Notes: generated by a model not told the origin, from the sequence alone. Positions 1 to 7,274 are shown, numbered from the stretch's first letter. The stretch: 37,968 nucleotides of DNA from CAJPSE01 sp963514535 (GCA_963514535.1 CAUPUB010000008.1:1-37968), one strand, 5' to 3'. A program made the numbers and translations.

Positions 1-769
1 TGTTGGGGCGGTCGCTGGGGGTGTCCTGGGGGGAGGATTGGGTTCCGACGAAGACCGCGAGGATCCCGACGGCCGCCGCCGCCGGGGGGAGGGGAAGGGC
101 CAGGGTGCGGTCCCCGCCGCTCGAGCCGCCGAGGCCTCCGGGGCGCTGGACGCTGTGCGTGGCGTCAAACACCACGGGATACCCCAGGGCCCGCATCGAG
201 ACCAGCCCGGTCATGTCCACGACCAGGCGATGGTAGCCCATCATCGTCCCGCGCTCGCACAGCAGGACGCGGGCGTTGCCCGCCTCCCGGCACTTCGCGG
301 CGGCGTGGGCCATGTCCTCCGGGGCCAGGAACTGCGCCTTTTTGATGTTGACGATCTTCCCCGTAGCGGCCGCGGCGACGAGAAGGTCGGTCTGGCGACA
401 CAGGAATGCGGGGATCTGGACGATGTCCACGACGCGCCCGACGGGTTCCGCCTGCCAGCTCTCGTGGATGTCCGTGACCACGGGGACGCCCGCCACCTCC
501 CTGATCCGCGCGAGCTGTTCCAGGCCCTTTTCCAGGCCGGGGCCGCGCCAGGAGTGCAGGGAGGTACGGTTCGCCTTGTCGAAGGACGCCTTGAAGACGT
601 AGGGCAGCCCGCGGACCTCGCAGAGGCCCTTCATCGTCCGCGCGACCTCGAGCCCCAGCTCCGGGCTCTCCAGCGAACAGGGCCCCGCCAGGACCGTCAG
701 GCGTCCGTCGCCGATGACGAAATCTGCGAGCCCGTATCTCTCGTTCGATCTTTCCTTCGATCTTTCCAT
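1..769 (-). CDS. kdsA: 3-deoxy-8-phosphooctulonate synthase (KdsA), 3' end cut by window edge
   Basis: Makes Kdo-8-phosphate from arabinose-5-phosphate and PEP in the cytoplasm, for the LPS core; its presence implies an outer membrane. The visible 256 codons contain the family signatures LAGPCSLES, FKASFDKANRTS, VTDIHE, IPAFLCRQTDLL, NIKKAQF, CERGTMMGYH and DATHSVQ. Cys31 and His205 match the metal ligands Cys11 and His185 of the Aquifex (class II, metal-dependent) enzyme with identical spacing, and Asp253 matches Asp233. The fourth ligand, Glu, is Gly242 here (codon at 44-46), and several neighbouring conserved residues also differ. All these oddities lie in the last 110 bases next to the window edge, so sequence error is a real possibility. 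The ATG at 769 is chosen because an AGGA lies about 10 nt upstream; the upstream ATG at 780 is out of frame and soon hits a stop. The N-terminus MERSKERSNER comes from a duplicated 12-bp unit. Confidence 0.93.
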   Translation of the reverse strand, partial: MERSKERSNERYGLADFVIGDGRLTVLAGPCSLESPELGLEVARTMKGLCEVRGLPYVFKASFDKANRTSLHSWRGPGLEKGLEQLARIREVAGVPVVTDIHESWQAEPVGRVVDIVQIPAFLCRQTDLLVAAAATGKIVNIKKAQFLAPEDMAHAAAKCREAGNARVLLCERGTMMGYHRLVVDMTGLVSMRALGYPVVFDATHSVQRPGGLGGSSGGDRTLALPLPPAAAAVGILAVFVGTQSSPQDTPSDRPN

Positions 770-1073
770 TGGGGTACCATCCTCGTTCCCATTGGAGAAA
801 ATTCGGGAAAGGCCGATGCCTCCCCTGGACTTTCGATTACAATGAGTCATATTAGCGCAATTCGGAGGGGAAGGAAAGGGTGTTGAGCATCATTATGCAG
901 TTTCTCGGCAGAAAAGGTTAAGGAAGGCAGGGGGGCTATCCTCGAGGATCGTCCGACGCCGTTCCAGCGGGCATAAAGTCAGTGCCTGATGGAAAAAACG
1001 CGAATTGCCTTTTACCGCCCTCCAGCGTAAAATATCGGCAGGGTATTGAGATTATGTTCGGGAGGTTGCCATC
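770..1073. other. Divergent intergenic region between kdsA and the PAS gene
   Basis: A 304-base spacer between two divergent genes. It holds a recognisable promoter for the rightward gene (1005-1033). I see no convincing -35/-10 pair for kdsA, no tRNA and no supported small gene; the long open frame running through it from 38 is a shadow of kdsA. Confidence 0.5.
1005..1033 (+). promoter_or_regulatory. Sigma-70-type promoter for the PAS-domain gene
   Basis: TTGCCT (1005-1010), a 17-bp spacer, and TAAAAT (1028-1033). The -35 matches the consensus at 4 of 6 positions and the -10 at 5 of 6. It would start RNA near 1040, about 34 nt before the GTG start. Confidence 0.55.
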
Positions 1074-2363
1074 GTGCAGATAAACCGGGAGACACAGGCA
1101 ATCATTGACAGCCTTTCGGATCCTGTCCTCGTCATAAGCTCCAAGATGAGACGTATCCTTGCCTGTAACACGGCTTTCGTCCGTGAGCTGGGTTTCCTCG
1201 ACGAGAACATCAAGGGCAAGTCTTTTTTCCGCATTCCCCATCTGACTCGCCCGATCCGTCATGGTCTGTTGAACCTTTATTTCAGGGCAAAACGCAGCAG
1301 GGACGACAAGGCCCCGTTCGTCTTTCAATTTGCGGACCCGCAGGGCAGCCTGAAAACGATCTCCGCCACCGTGGATATCCTGATCTACGACGGGGAGGAA
1401 TTCATCATGGCGTATCTGCACGTCGTGTTGCCGACCGACATAGCCCTTTCGCTCCAGGCCAAGGACATCACTGCCTTCAACGCCTTTGTCGACATGACTC
1501 AGGAGCCGTGGCTGGAGTTTCGCCCCCGCTCGCAGGAGACGCCAATGCCATTTAAGGAGGATCACCTCGCAAACCTGGGGCAGGAACTGATCGTCCATAA
1601 GGCGAGCAAAGCCGCGTGGAAGCTGTTCGGCCAAGGGGATCCCAGCTTGGGGGTAACCGACTTTCCGTTGAAGGGAAAGAGCTTTATGTCCTTTTTTTAT
1701 CGGGAGGAGGCTGCCCTGCGGTTTCTGGACATGCTCTCCAAGGTTGGGCAGCTCCAGGCCCCGACTACCCTGGTCGGGGAGTCGGGCGAGGCCCTGGAGG
1801 TGGAGATGTCCTGCTCCGTCCACTTCGGCGCCGAGGACGCTATCACGGCCCTTTACTGCATCCCCCGCCGTATCGATCCGGAGCGGGACCTCATCGTCCA
1901 ACACAGCGTGAGCGGCCAGGAGCAGGATTTCATCTTCTCCCAGCCCTTCCTTGGGCTGGGGCGTATGGTTCCCCTGCAGCCCCTGATGAGGCCTCAGCCC
2001 GCAAATGCCGATACGGTCTTGAACGGTTATCTGGACGACATCCTCCTCACCAACGCCAACGATGCCATGGGGGAGTTCTATGGGGTCAAGAAAAATGTCC
2101 TGTTGATGCATTCCATGCCCTTTCTTTTCCCCAATCGCTCCGCGGCGATCCAGGTTTTGAAAGAGCTGTTCGTGACGCGCCAGTCCTCGTTCGCGACGTA
2201 TCGCGAGAATACAGGGGAGCTCTTGAGGGTAGCCCTCTTCAAGGCCGTCTTCAACGACGCTGACCTCATGACCCGAATATTCGTGGCCGTATCCCCTCAG
2301 ATCTACAGCATTCCGGAACGTCACGAGACGCGGAGGCCACATTCCGTCCCGTCGTTCATTTAG
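1074..2363 (+). CDS. Cytoplasmic multi-PAS sensor protein without an obvious output domain
   Basis: 429 aa. Residues 1-120 look like a PAS fold (IDSLSDPVLVISSKMRRILACN followed by the usual strand pattern). A second PAS-like block is near residues 160-260 and a third near 300-415 (beginning VLNGYLDDILLTNANDAMGEF). There is no transmembrane segment and no recognisable kinase, GGDEF, EAL or helix-turn-helix domain, so it may work through protein contacts. The start is a GTG with GGGAGG (1060-1065) 8 nt upstream, and a promoter at 1005-1033 supports independent transcription. The opposite-strand frame covering 936-2342 reads as a shadow. The PAS assignment is by pattern only; ligand and partner are unknown. 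Confidence 0.72.
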   Translation: MQINRETQAIIDSLSDPVLVISSKMRRILACNTAFVRELGFLDENIKGKSFFRIPHLTRPIRHGLLNLYFRAKRSRDDKAPFVFQFADPQGSLKTISATVDILIYDGEEFIMAYLHVVLPTDIALSLQAKDITAFNAFVDMTQEPWLEFRPRSQETPMPFKEDHLANLGQELIVHKASKAAWKLFGQGDPSLGVTDFPLKGKSFMSFFYREEAALRFLDMLSKVGQLQAPTTLVGESGEALEVEMSCSVHFGAEDAITALYCIPRRIDPERDLIVQHSVSGQEQDFIFSQPFLGLGRMVPLQPLMRPQPANADTVLNGYLDDILLTNANDAMGEFYGVKKNVLLMHSMPFLFPNRSAAIQVLKELFVTRQSSFATYRENTGELLRVALFKAVFNDADLMTRIFVAVSPQIYSIPERHETRRPHSVPSFI

Positions 2364-2727
2364 GTTGTGTTAACAAAAGCAAGAAGTCGATAATCAGAAC
2401 CACCAGCTCAGCCGGTAGTTCTGATTATCTTATATCGACAGCCTTACGCAGCCTGCTTATATCGATGCGTAACTCAAAGATTTGCTGTCTCACTTATGAA
2501 AGGGGAGGCAAGACCGTGTTAGATCCTTGTTAAGAACAAATTGGTATAAATTGACAATCTTGGTCCAGCTTATGCTGGCAGGGAAGATCAAACGCTTTCC
2601 CCTTTATATCCGGGGAAAACGACACGGACGAGAAACGGCCTTGACGGATTTCCTCCACCGTGGTATCGTTGTACATAACGTTATGGGATAGATATTGTGG
2701 TCCTACCGTATTCTGGAGGCTGAGCGT
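2364..2727. other. AT-richer non-coding stretch before the tyrosine leader
   Basis: 364 bases without a supported gene. Contents: the long inverted repeat at 2389-2429; two copies of TTATATCGA near 2429-2465; and a 7-bp hairpin TTTCCCC/GGGGAAA near 2596-2620. The promoter of the leader should lie here. TTGTAC near 2670 with GATATT 16 bp downstream is possible but weak. Open frames on both strands lack ribosome binding sites and family features. Confidence 0.5.
2389..2429. repeat. Long imperfect palindrome, possible insertion-sequence end relic
   Basis: Arms 2389-2404 and 2414-2429 pair over 16 bp with one mismatch (GATAATCAGAAC facing GTTCTGATTATC). The centre can pair further, leaving a TCA loop. 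It lies 25 nt after the stop of the PAS gene but has no U-run, so a simple terminator is unlikely. The core AACCACC-AGCTCAGCC-GGTAGTT resembles hairpins at the ends of IS200/IS605-type elements as I remember them; that resemblance is unverified. No transposase remnant is visible alongside. Confidence 0.5.
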
Positions 2728-2817
2728 ATGTTGCGTGTTATGGGTTCGTCCCTTGTTCTTTCGGGTTCGTATTATTACTACGGAACCAGGCCCTTTGCGA
2801 GGAGGCTGGAGCCGTAG
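2728..2817 (+). CDS. Tyr-rich leader peptide upstream of the tyrosine phenol-lyase-like gene
   Basis: 29 codons, ATG 2728 to TAG 2815-2817, with GGAGG at 2715-2719 and an 8-nt spacing. The peptide begins MLRVMGSSLVLSGS, has Tyr at positions 15-18 (codons TAT TAT TAC TAC, 2770-2781), and ends GTRPFARRLEP followed by the stop. A run of codons for one amino acid in a short, well-initiated ORF ahead of a terminator is the hallmark of ribosome-mediated attenuation. The Pro just before the stop, 12 residues after Tyr17, recalls E. coli TnaC, where Trp12 and Pro24 are also 12 apart. The RNA encoding it takes part in the alternative hairpins annotated at 2779-2866. I do not recognise this peptide from any described system. 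Confidence 0.8.
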   Translation: MLRVMGSSLVLSGSYYYYGTRPFARRLEP

Positions 2818-2866
2818 TTTTTCGTGCGTGTGGGACGGGCATCCAGAAAAGGTTCGCAAGAGGGCT
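2779..2866 (+). promoter_or_regulatory. Attenuator: protector hairpin and competing antiterminator
   Basis: Two exclusive pairings are visible. Protector: 2779-2783 (TACGG, starting at the fourth Tyr codon) with 2812-2816 (CCGTA), and inside it CCAG-CC (2786-2792, one bulged G) with GGCTGG (2804-2809). Antiterminator: GGCCCTTTGCG (2789-2799) with CGCAAGAGGGCT (2855-2866), one bulged A and one or two G-U pairs. The antiterminator uses the loop of the protector and removes the 5' arm of the terminator at 2862-2873. In the classical reading, a ribosome held at the Tyr codons opens the protector and permits read-through. Pairings were found by eye; energies were not calculated. Confidence 0.68.
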
Positions 2867-2900
2867 CTTTACCAGTTTCAAGGGTAAAGGGCCCTTTTTT
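2862..2900 (+). terminator. Intrinsic terminator in the leader of the lyase gene
   Basis: GGGCTCTTTACC (2862-2873) pairs with GGTAAAGGGCCC (2883-2894) over 12 bp including one G-U, with a 9-nt loop, followed directly by six U residues (2895-2900). It lies 45 nt after the leader-peptide stop and 46 nt before the lyase start, so it must be suppressed for lyase expression. Confidence 0.9.
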
Positions 2901-2946
2901 ATTTCAACTTTTACTTCACAATCATGTTATGAAGGGAGTCTTTAAG

Positions 2947-4395
2947 TTGGACGGACAGGTAAAGTTCTTTGGTGGTGCGGCGTTTCCTCTCGAGATGCAC
3001 AAGGTGCGCATCGTCCAGAAGCTGACGCTGGTGTCGGTGGAGGAGCGGCTTGCGGCCATTCGGGAGGCGGGCAGCAACACATTCCTGTTGAAGAACGACA
3101 AGGTGTTTCTGGACATGCTGACGGACAGCGGCGTCAACGCCATGAGCGATCGCCAGTTGGCGGCGATGATGACGGCGGACGACAGTTACGCGGGGTCCAT
3201 GAGCTTCGAGCGTCTGAGGGCGGTGACGCAGGATATCTTCGGCAAGCCGTTCCTGCTCCCCGTCCATCAGGGACGGGCGGCGGAGAACATCCTGGCCAGC
3301 GCCCTCGTCGGGAAGGGTAATGTTGTTCCGATGAACTATCACTTCACGACCACCCGCGCCCATATCGAGCGCAACGGCGGGAGCGTCGTCGAGCTGTTTC
3401 TCCCCGAGGCGCTGAACCTGGACAGCACCGACCCCTTCAAGGGCAACATGGACACGGCCGCCCTCGACGCGCTGCTGGAACGCGAGGCGGGCAACGTCCC
3501 GTTCGTGCGCATGGAGGCGGGGACGAACCTGATCGGCGGCCAGCCCTGGTCGCTGGAGAACCTGAAGAAAACCTCGGAGATCTGCCGCCGGCATGGGGCC
3601 CCGCTGGTCCTGGACGCCTCGCTTCTGGCCGACAACCTCTACTTCATCAAGACGCGCGAGGCGGCCCAGCGCGGAGCCACGATCCGCGAGATCACGCGCC
3701 GCATCGCGGACCTCTGCGACATCGTGTACTTCTCGGCCCGAAAGCTGGGGTGCGCGCGCGGCGGGGCGATCCTGACGGCCGACCGGGCCCTGTTAGAGCG
3801 CATGCAGCCGTTGATCCCCCTCTTCGAGGGGTTCCTGACCTACGGGGGCATGTCGGTGCGGGAGATCGAGGCGATGGCGGTGGGACTGGAGGAGACGATG
3901 GACTTCGACATGATCCGTCACGGGCCGGAGTTCATCGCCTTCATGGTCGACGAGCTCGACGCACGGGGCGTCCCCGTGGTGAAACCCGCAGGCGGATTGG
4001 GCTGCCACTTGAACGCGCGCGCGTTCCTGCCCCACGTGCCCCAGGAGCGGTACACGGCGGGCGCCCTGGCTGCCGCGGTCTTCATCGCGAGCGGGGTGAG
4101 GGGCATGGAGCGGGGGACGCTGTCGGAGGAGCGCAACGAGGACGGAAGCGAACGTCTGGCCGATGCGGAACTGCTGCGGCTCGCCCTGCCGCGGAGGGTC
4201 TTCACGATGTCCCAGGTGAAGTACGCCGTCGATCGCATCCATTGGCTCTTCGAGAACCGGGAGCTGGTCGGCGGGCTCGAGTGGATGGAGGAGCCCAAGA
4301 TCCTGCGTTTCTTCAGCGGAAGGCTGGAGGCGGTAGGGGACTGGCAGGATCGGCTGGCTGCGAAGTTCAGGGAGGACTTCGGCGACAGCCTGTAA
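2947..4395 (+). CDS. tpl: Tyrosine phenol-lyase-type PLP beta-eliminating lyase
   Basis: 482 aa from a TTG start at 2947; GGGAG (2934-2938) lies 8 nt upstream, better than the in-frame ATG at 2929. The family (tyrosine phenol-lyase, tryptophanase) splits an aromatic amino acid to phenol or indole, pyruvate and ammonia in the cytoplasm. Visible residues, with Citrobacter TPL numbers: Tyr81 (Tyr71), HQGR 107-110, Thr134 (Thr124), Asn194 (Asn185), Asp223 (Asp214), PLP Lys266 (Lys257), Arg389 in MERG (Arg381), Arg411 (Arg404), Phe455 (Phe448). Arg389 and Phe455 are the TPL-type choices; tryptophanase has VEIG and LRHF there. Oddities: Leu226 replaces the cofactor-contacting Arg217, and the KKD after SG/SA is RKL. 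The Tyr-codon leader upstream independently points to tyrosine. It could still act on a related substrate. Confidence 0.87.
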   Translation: MDGQVKFFGGAAFPLEMHKVRIVQKLTLVSVEERLAAIREAGSNTFLLKNDKVFLDMLTDSGVNAMSDRQLAAMMTADDSYAGSMSFERLRAVTQDIFGKPFLLPVHQGRAAENILASALVGKGNVVPMNYHFTTTRAHIERNGGSVVELFLPEALNLDSTDPFKGNMDTAALDALLEREAGNVPFVRMEAGTNLIGGQPWSLENLKKTSEICRRHGAPLVLDASLLADNLYFIKTREAAQRGATIREITRRIADLCDIVYFSARKLGCARGGAILTADRALLERMQPLIPLFEGFLTYGGMSVREIEAMAVGLEETMDFDMIRHGPEFIAFMVDELDARGVPVVKPAGGLGCHLNARAFLPHVPQERYTAGALAAAVFIASGVRGMERGTLSEERNEDGSERLADAELLRLALPRRVFTMSQVKYAVDRIHWLFENRELVGGLEWMEEPKILRFFSGRLEAVGDWQDRLAAKFREDFGDSL

Positions 4396-4399
4396 GGTT

Positions 4400-4439
4400 C
4401 CGGGCACGAGGGAGGCCGCAGGGTCTCCCTCGTACCCGG
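4400..4439. terminator. Bidirectional hairpin between convergent lyase and ankyrin genes
   Basis: CCGGGCACGAGGGAG (4400-4414) pairs with CTCCCTCGTACCCGG (4425-4439), 15 bp with one mismatch and a 10-nt loop. It fills the gap between the two convergent stop codons. The U-tracts are poor on both sides. Confidence 0.6.
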
Positions 4440-5516
4440 TTACGTGGCGGCGCCCCGGTTCTTCAGCAGTTCGACGATCGCCGTCCTGGCCTCGGGATCC
4501 TCGTTCTCCTCCGTCATCATCAAGGCCGTTCGGCCGTCCTCGCCTTCTGCGTTGGGGTCCGCTCCGGCCCTCAGCAATGCCGATACGATCTCCGGGCCCG
4601 TGTTGGTCGCCGCTGCCGCCATCAGCGCCGTCCAGCCATGCTCGTCCTTCTCATCGACATCTGCACCGGCCTTCAGCAATACCGACACGATATCCGGATT
4701 GTTGTTTGCCGCCGCCGCCAACAACGCAGTCCAGCCGCCATTGTCCTTTGCGTTGACGTCCGCGCCGGCCCTCACCAGCGTCGATACGACCTCAGGATTC
4801 GGATTTTCGAGCGCTGCCGCCAACAAGGCCGTACAGTCGTTTTCGTCCTTTGCCTCGATGTCGGCCCCGGCATTCAACAGAGCCGATACGACAGCAGGAT
4901 TCGAGTTATAGGCCGCCGCGCCCATCAGCGCCGTTTGTCCTTCCTTATCCCTCTCATTGACGTCCAGCCCGGCCTTAAGCAGCATCGCCGTGACGTCCCG
5001 GTTCGGGTTGGAGGCAGCCCACCTCAATGCCGTCCAGCCGTCCTCGTTCCTTGCGCCAAGGTCCGCTCCGGCCCTCAGCAGGGTCGAAACGACAGCGGAA
5101 TTGGAATTATGGGCTGCCGCCCACATCAGAGCCGTGGAGTTGTCCTCGCTTTTTGCGTCGACGTTCGCACCGGCCTCCAGAAACGCCGTCACGACAGCTG
5201 GGTTCGAATTGTAGATTGCCGCCCACATCAACGCGGTCAGTCCGCCCTTATCCTTCGCGTCGACGTTCGCGCCTGCCCCGACCAGCAGCATCACGGCGTC
5301 CGGATTGGAGTTGTACTGCGCCGCCGCCATCAACGCCGTATACCCCTCATTGGTCCCCGCATTGACGTCCGCCCCGGACCGGATGGCCGCCGCGACGGCT
5401 TCGGGCGTTCCCGCCCTGCACAGCTTGATGAACGCCGCGGCCGCTCCCTCGGTCAGGAACCTCTTCATCCGCCCTCTCAGCGCAGCGCCCATTTTACGGA
5501 AAAAATCCCCAAGCAT
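4440..5516 (-). CDS. Ankyrin-repeat protein, shorter paralogue
   Basis: 358 aa. A basic N-terminal segment (FFRKMGAALRGRMKRFLTEG) is followed by nine full ankyrin repeats of 33-34 residues and a short cap. The repeat pattern is G-x-TALMWAA-x-NSNPxVVxxLLxAGADVxAKD, with M or L where the usual consensus has PLH. There is no signal peptide, membrane segment or enzymatic domain, so a cytoplasmic protein-binding scaffold is likely; the partner is unknown. The start is the second ATG (5516), because GGAGGG (5523-5528) touches the first ATG (5522) and leaves 6 nt to the second. It follows the longer paralogue by about 26 nt and is probably co-transcribed. The N-terminal 50 residues are nearly identical in the two proteins, showing recent duplication. 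Confidence 0.9.
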   Translation of the reverse strand: MLGDFFRKMGAALRGRMKRFLTEGAAAAFIKLCRAGTPEAVAAAIRSGADVNAGTNEGYTALMAAAQYNSNPDAVMLLVGAGANVDAKDKGGLTALMWAAIYNSNPAVVTAFLEAGANVDAKSEDNSTALMWAAAHNSNSAVVSTLLRAGADLGARNEDGWTALRWAASNPNRDVTAMLLKAGLDVNERDKEGQTALMGAAAYNSNPAVVSALLNAGADIEAKDENDCTALLAAALENPNPEVVSTLVRAGADVNAKDNGGWTALLAAAANNNPDIVSVLLKAGADVDEKDEHGWTALMAAAATNTGPEIVSALLRAGADPNAEGEDGRTALMMTEENEDPEARTAIVELLKNRGAAT

Positions 5517-5542
5517 CTCCATCCCTCCACTTGAAAAAGGAA

Positions 5543-7129
5543 TTACCTCGCTGCGCCCGCGCTCGTCAGCAGCCTGACAATTGCCGTCCTGGCCTCGAGA
5601 TTCTTATTCCTCTTCGCCGCCGCCAGCACCGTCTGCCCGTTCCGGTCCTCCGCATTGACGTTCGCCCCCGCTTCCAGCAGCACCGATACGACCTTTGGAT
5701 TCTTGTTGTTCCCTGCGGCCTGCATCAGCGCCGTATGTCCGTTCTCGTCCTTTGCGTTGACGTCCATCCCCGCCTTCAACAGCATCGACACGACGACCGG
5801 ATTCGAGTTGTGCTGAGCGGCCGTCATCAGCAGCGTCCAACCGTCCTCTCGCTCCAACTTGACGCCCTTTCCGGCCTTCAGCAGCATAGCCACGACGTCC
5901 GGGGCGGGGTTCACCCCCGCCGCGTAGTCCAGCGCCGTCATTTTGCTCTTGTCCTTTACACCGGCGTCCGCTCCCACCTCCAACAGCAAGGCCACGACAT
6001 CCGGATTGGGATTCTTCGCTGCCGCCCACATCAACGCCGTACGGTCCTCCTCGTCTTTCGCCTCGATATCCGCACCGGCCTCCAAGAGCACGGACACAGC
6101 CTTTGGGTTTTCATTCTTCGCCGCAGCGCGCAACAGCGCCGTACAGCCCCCTTCGTCCTTTGCCTCGACATTCGCCCCGGACCTCGACAACAGCGCTGCG
6201 ACGTCCGGGTTGGAATTTTTGGCCGCCGCCACTATCAACGCCGAGTCCCCGTTGTACGCCCTCGCGTCGACGTCCGCTCCCGCCTCCAGCAGTACCGACA
6301 GGATATCCGGGGACGGATTGTTCTCCGCCGCCGCTATCAGCGCCGTTGCGCCGTCGTTCGCCCTCGCGTTGACATCCGCCCCGGCCTTCAGCAGGGCCAC
6401 GACAACATCCGGGTTCGAGTTGTAGGCTGCCGCCCACATCAGCGCCGTTATTCCGCTGTCGTCCTTTGCATCAACCTCGGAACCGGCATTCAGCAGTTCC
6501 AAGGTCACAGCCGGGTCCGGGTTTTTCATGGCCGCCATGATCAGGGCCGTCTGTCCGTCCTTCTCCCTCGCCCCAACATTCGCCCCCGCCTTCAGCAACG
6601 CGGATACGACGGCCGGGTTCGAGTTGTAGGCCGCCCACATCAACGCCGTGTGTCCGACCCTGTCCTGCGTGTCGACATCCGCCCCGGCCTCCAGCAACAC
6701 CGCCATGACCTCCGACTTCGAGTCATGGGCTGCCCACATCAGCGCCGTACTTCCTTCCTTGTTCTTTGCGTCGATGTCCGCCCCGGCATTCAGCAGCGCC
6801 GATACAACTCTCGGCTCGGGGTTCTCCTCAACGGCCACCATCAAGGCCGTAACGCTGTCCTCACACCTCGCATCGACGTTTGCCCCGGCCTCGAGCAACA
6901 CTTCCACGACCCCCGGGTTCAAGTTGCAGGCCGCCCACATCAGCGCCGTCGTGCCGCGTTTGTCCCTTGCATTGACGTCCGCCCCGGACCGGATGGCCTT
7001 CGCAACCGCATCGGGCGTTCCCGCCCTGCACAGCTTGATGAACGCCGCAGCCGCTCCCTCGGTCAGGAACTTCTTTACCTGCCCTCTCAGCGCAGCACCT
7101 ATTTTTCCAAAGATTCCATGCACCTTCAC
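5543..7129 (-). CDS. Ankyrin-repeat protein, longer paralogue
   Basis: 528 aa from GTG 7129; a TTG at 7216 would give 557 aa. The GTG is preferred because GGAAAGG lies 5 nt upstream, it matches the start of the paralogue, and a TATAAT at 7221-7226 would put the RNA start downstream of the TTG. It has the same basic N-terminus as its neighbour (IGAALRGQVKKFLTEG), fourteen full ankyrin repeats and a cap ending LLTSAGAAR. Most repeats keep the TALMWAA and LLxAGADVxA cores; the repeat that begins PDVVALLLEVGADAG is the most divergent. No transport signal or catalytic domain is visible. The different repeat number from the neighbour suggests expansion or contraction by recombination between repeats. 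Confidence 0.9.
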   Translation of the reverse strand: MKVHGIFGKIGAALRGQVKKFLTEGAAAAFIKLCRAGTPDAVAKAIRSGADVNARDKRGTTALMWAACNLNPGVVEVLLEAGANVDARCEDSVTALMVAVEENPEPRVVSALLNAGADIDAKNKEGSTALMWAAHDSKSEVMAVLLEAGADVDTQDRVGHTALMWAAYNSNPAVVSALLKAGANVGAREKDGQTALIMAAMKNPDPAVTLELLNAGSEVDAKDDSGITALMWAAAYNSNPDVVVALLKAGADVNARANDGATALIAAAENNPSPDILSVLLEAGADVDARAYNGDSALIVAAAKNSNPDVAALLSRSGANVEAKDEGGCTALLRAAAKNENPKAVSVLLEAGADIEAKDEEDRTALMWAAAKNPNPDVVALLLEVGADAGVKDKSKMTALDYAAGVNPAPDVVAMLLKAGKGVKLEREDGWTLLMTAAQHNSNPVVVSMLLKAGMDVNAKDENGHTALMQAAGNNKNPKVVSVLLEAGANVNAEDRNGQTVLAAAKRNKNLEARTAIVRLLTSAGAAR

Positions 7130-7220
7130 AACCGCCTTTCCAAAATCGTCTTGAATGGATTTCGCCGCTGAGTCCGCCGAACCTGCGATGATGATATTGG
7201 AAGTTCGTGTAGGCAAAACA

Positions 7221-7226
7221 ATTATA
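7221..7226 (-). promoter_or_regulatory. Candidate -10 for the ankyrin operon
   Basis: A perfect TATAAT on the minus strand, 92 nt upstream of the GTG at 7129. A second TATAAT lies at 7267-7272. Neither has a good -35 at 16-18 bp, so the choice is uncertain. Confidence 0.35.
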
Positions 7227-7274
7227 GGATGGAAATTCGCCGGAGGGATGCACGCCCCGCTCTCGAATTATAGG

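Noticed and set aside
38..886. 282-codon plus-strand open frame
   Set aside because: It is the complement of kdsA, whose minus-strand translation carries all KdsA signatures. The plus-strand product is Arg/His/Gly-rich with no family features.
936..2342. 468-codon minus-strand frame opposite the PAS gene
   Set aside because: The plus strand has a promoter, GGGAGG and PAS-like sequence; the minus frame has no credible start signal or domain.
2660..2887. 75-codon plus-strand frame with several Trp codons as an alternative (tryptophan) leader peptide
   Set aside because: It starts at a GTG without a ribosome binding site and runs into the terminator loop. The 29-codon Tyr ORF has an ideal GGAGG and stops before the terminator.
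2640..2946. T-box riboswitch ahead of the lyase gene
   Set aside because: No AGGGTGG-type T-box sequence or specifier-loop arrangement is visible; the coding leader explains the terminator better.
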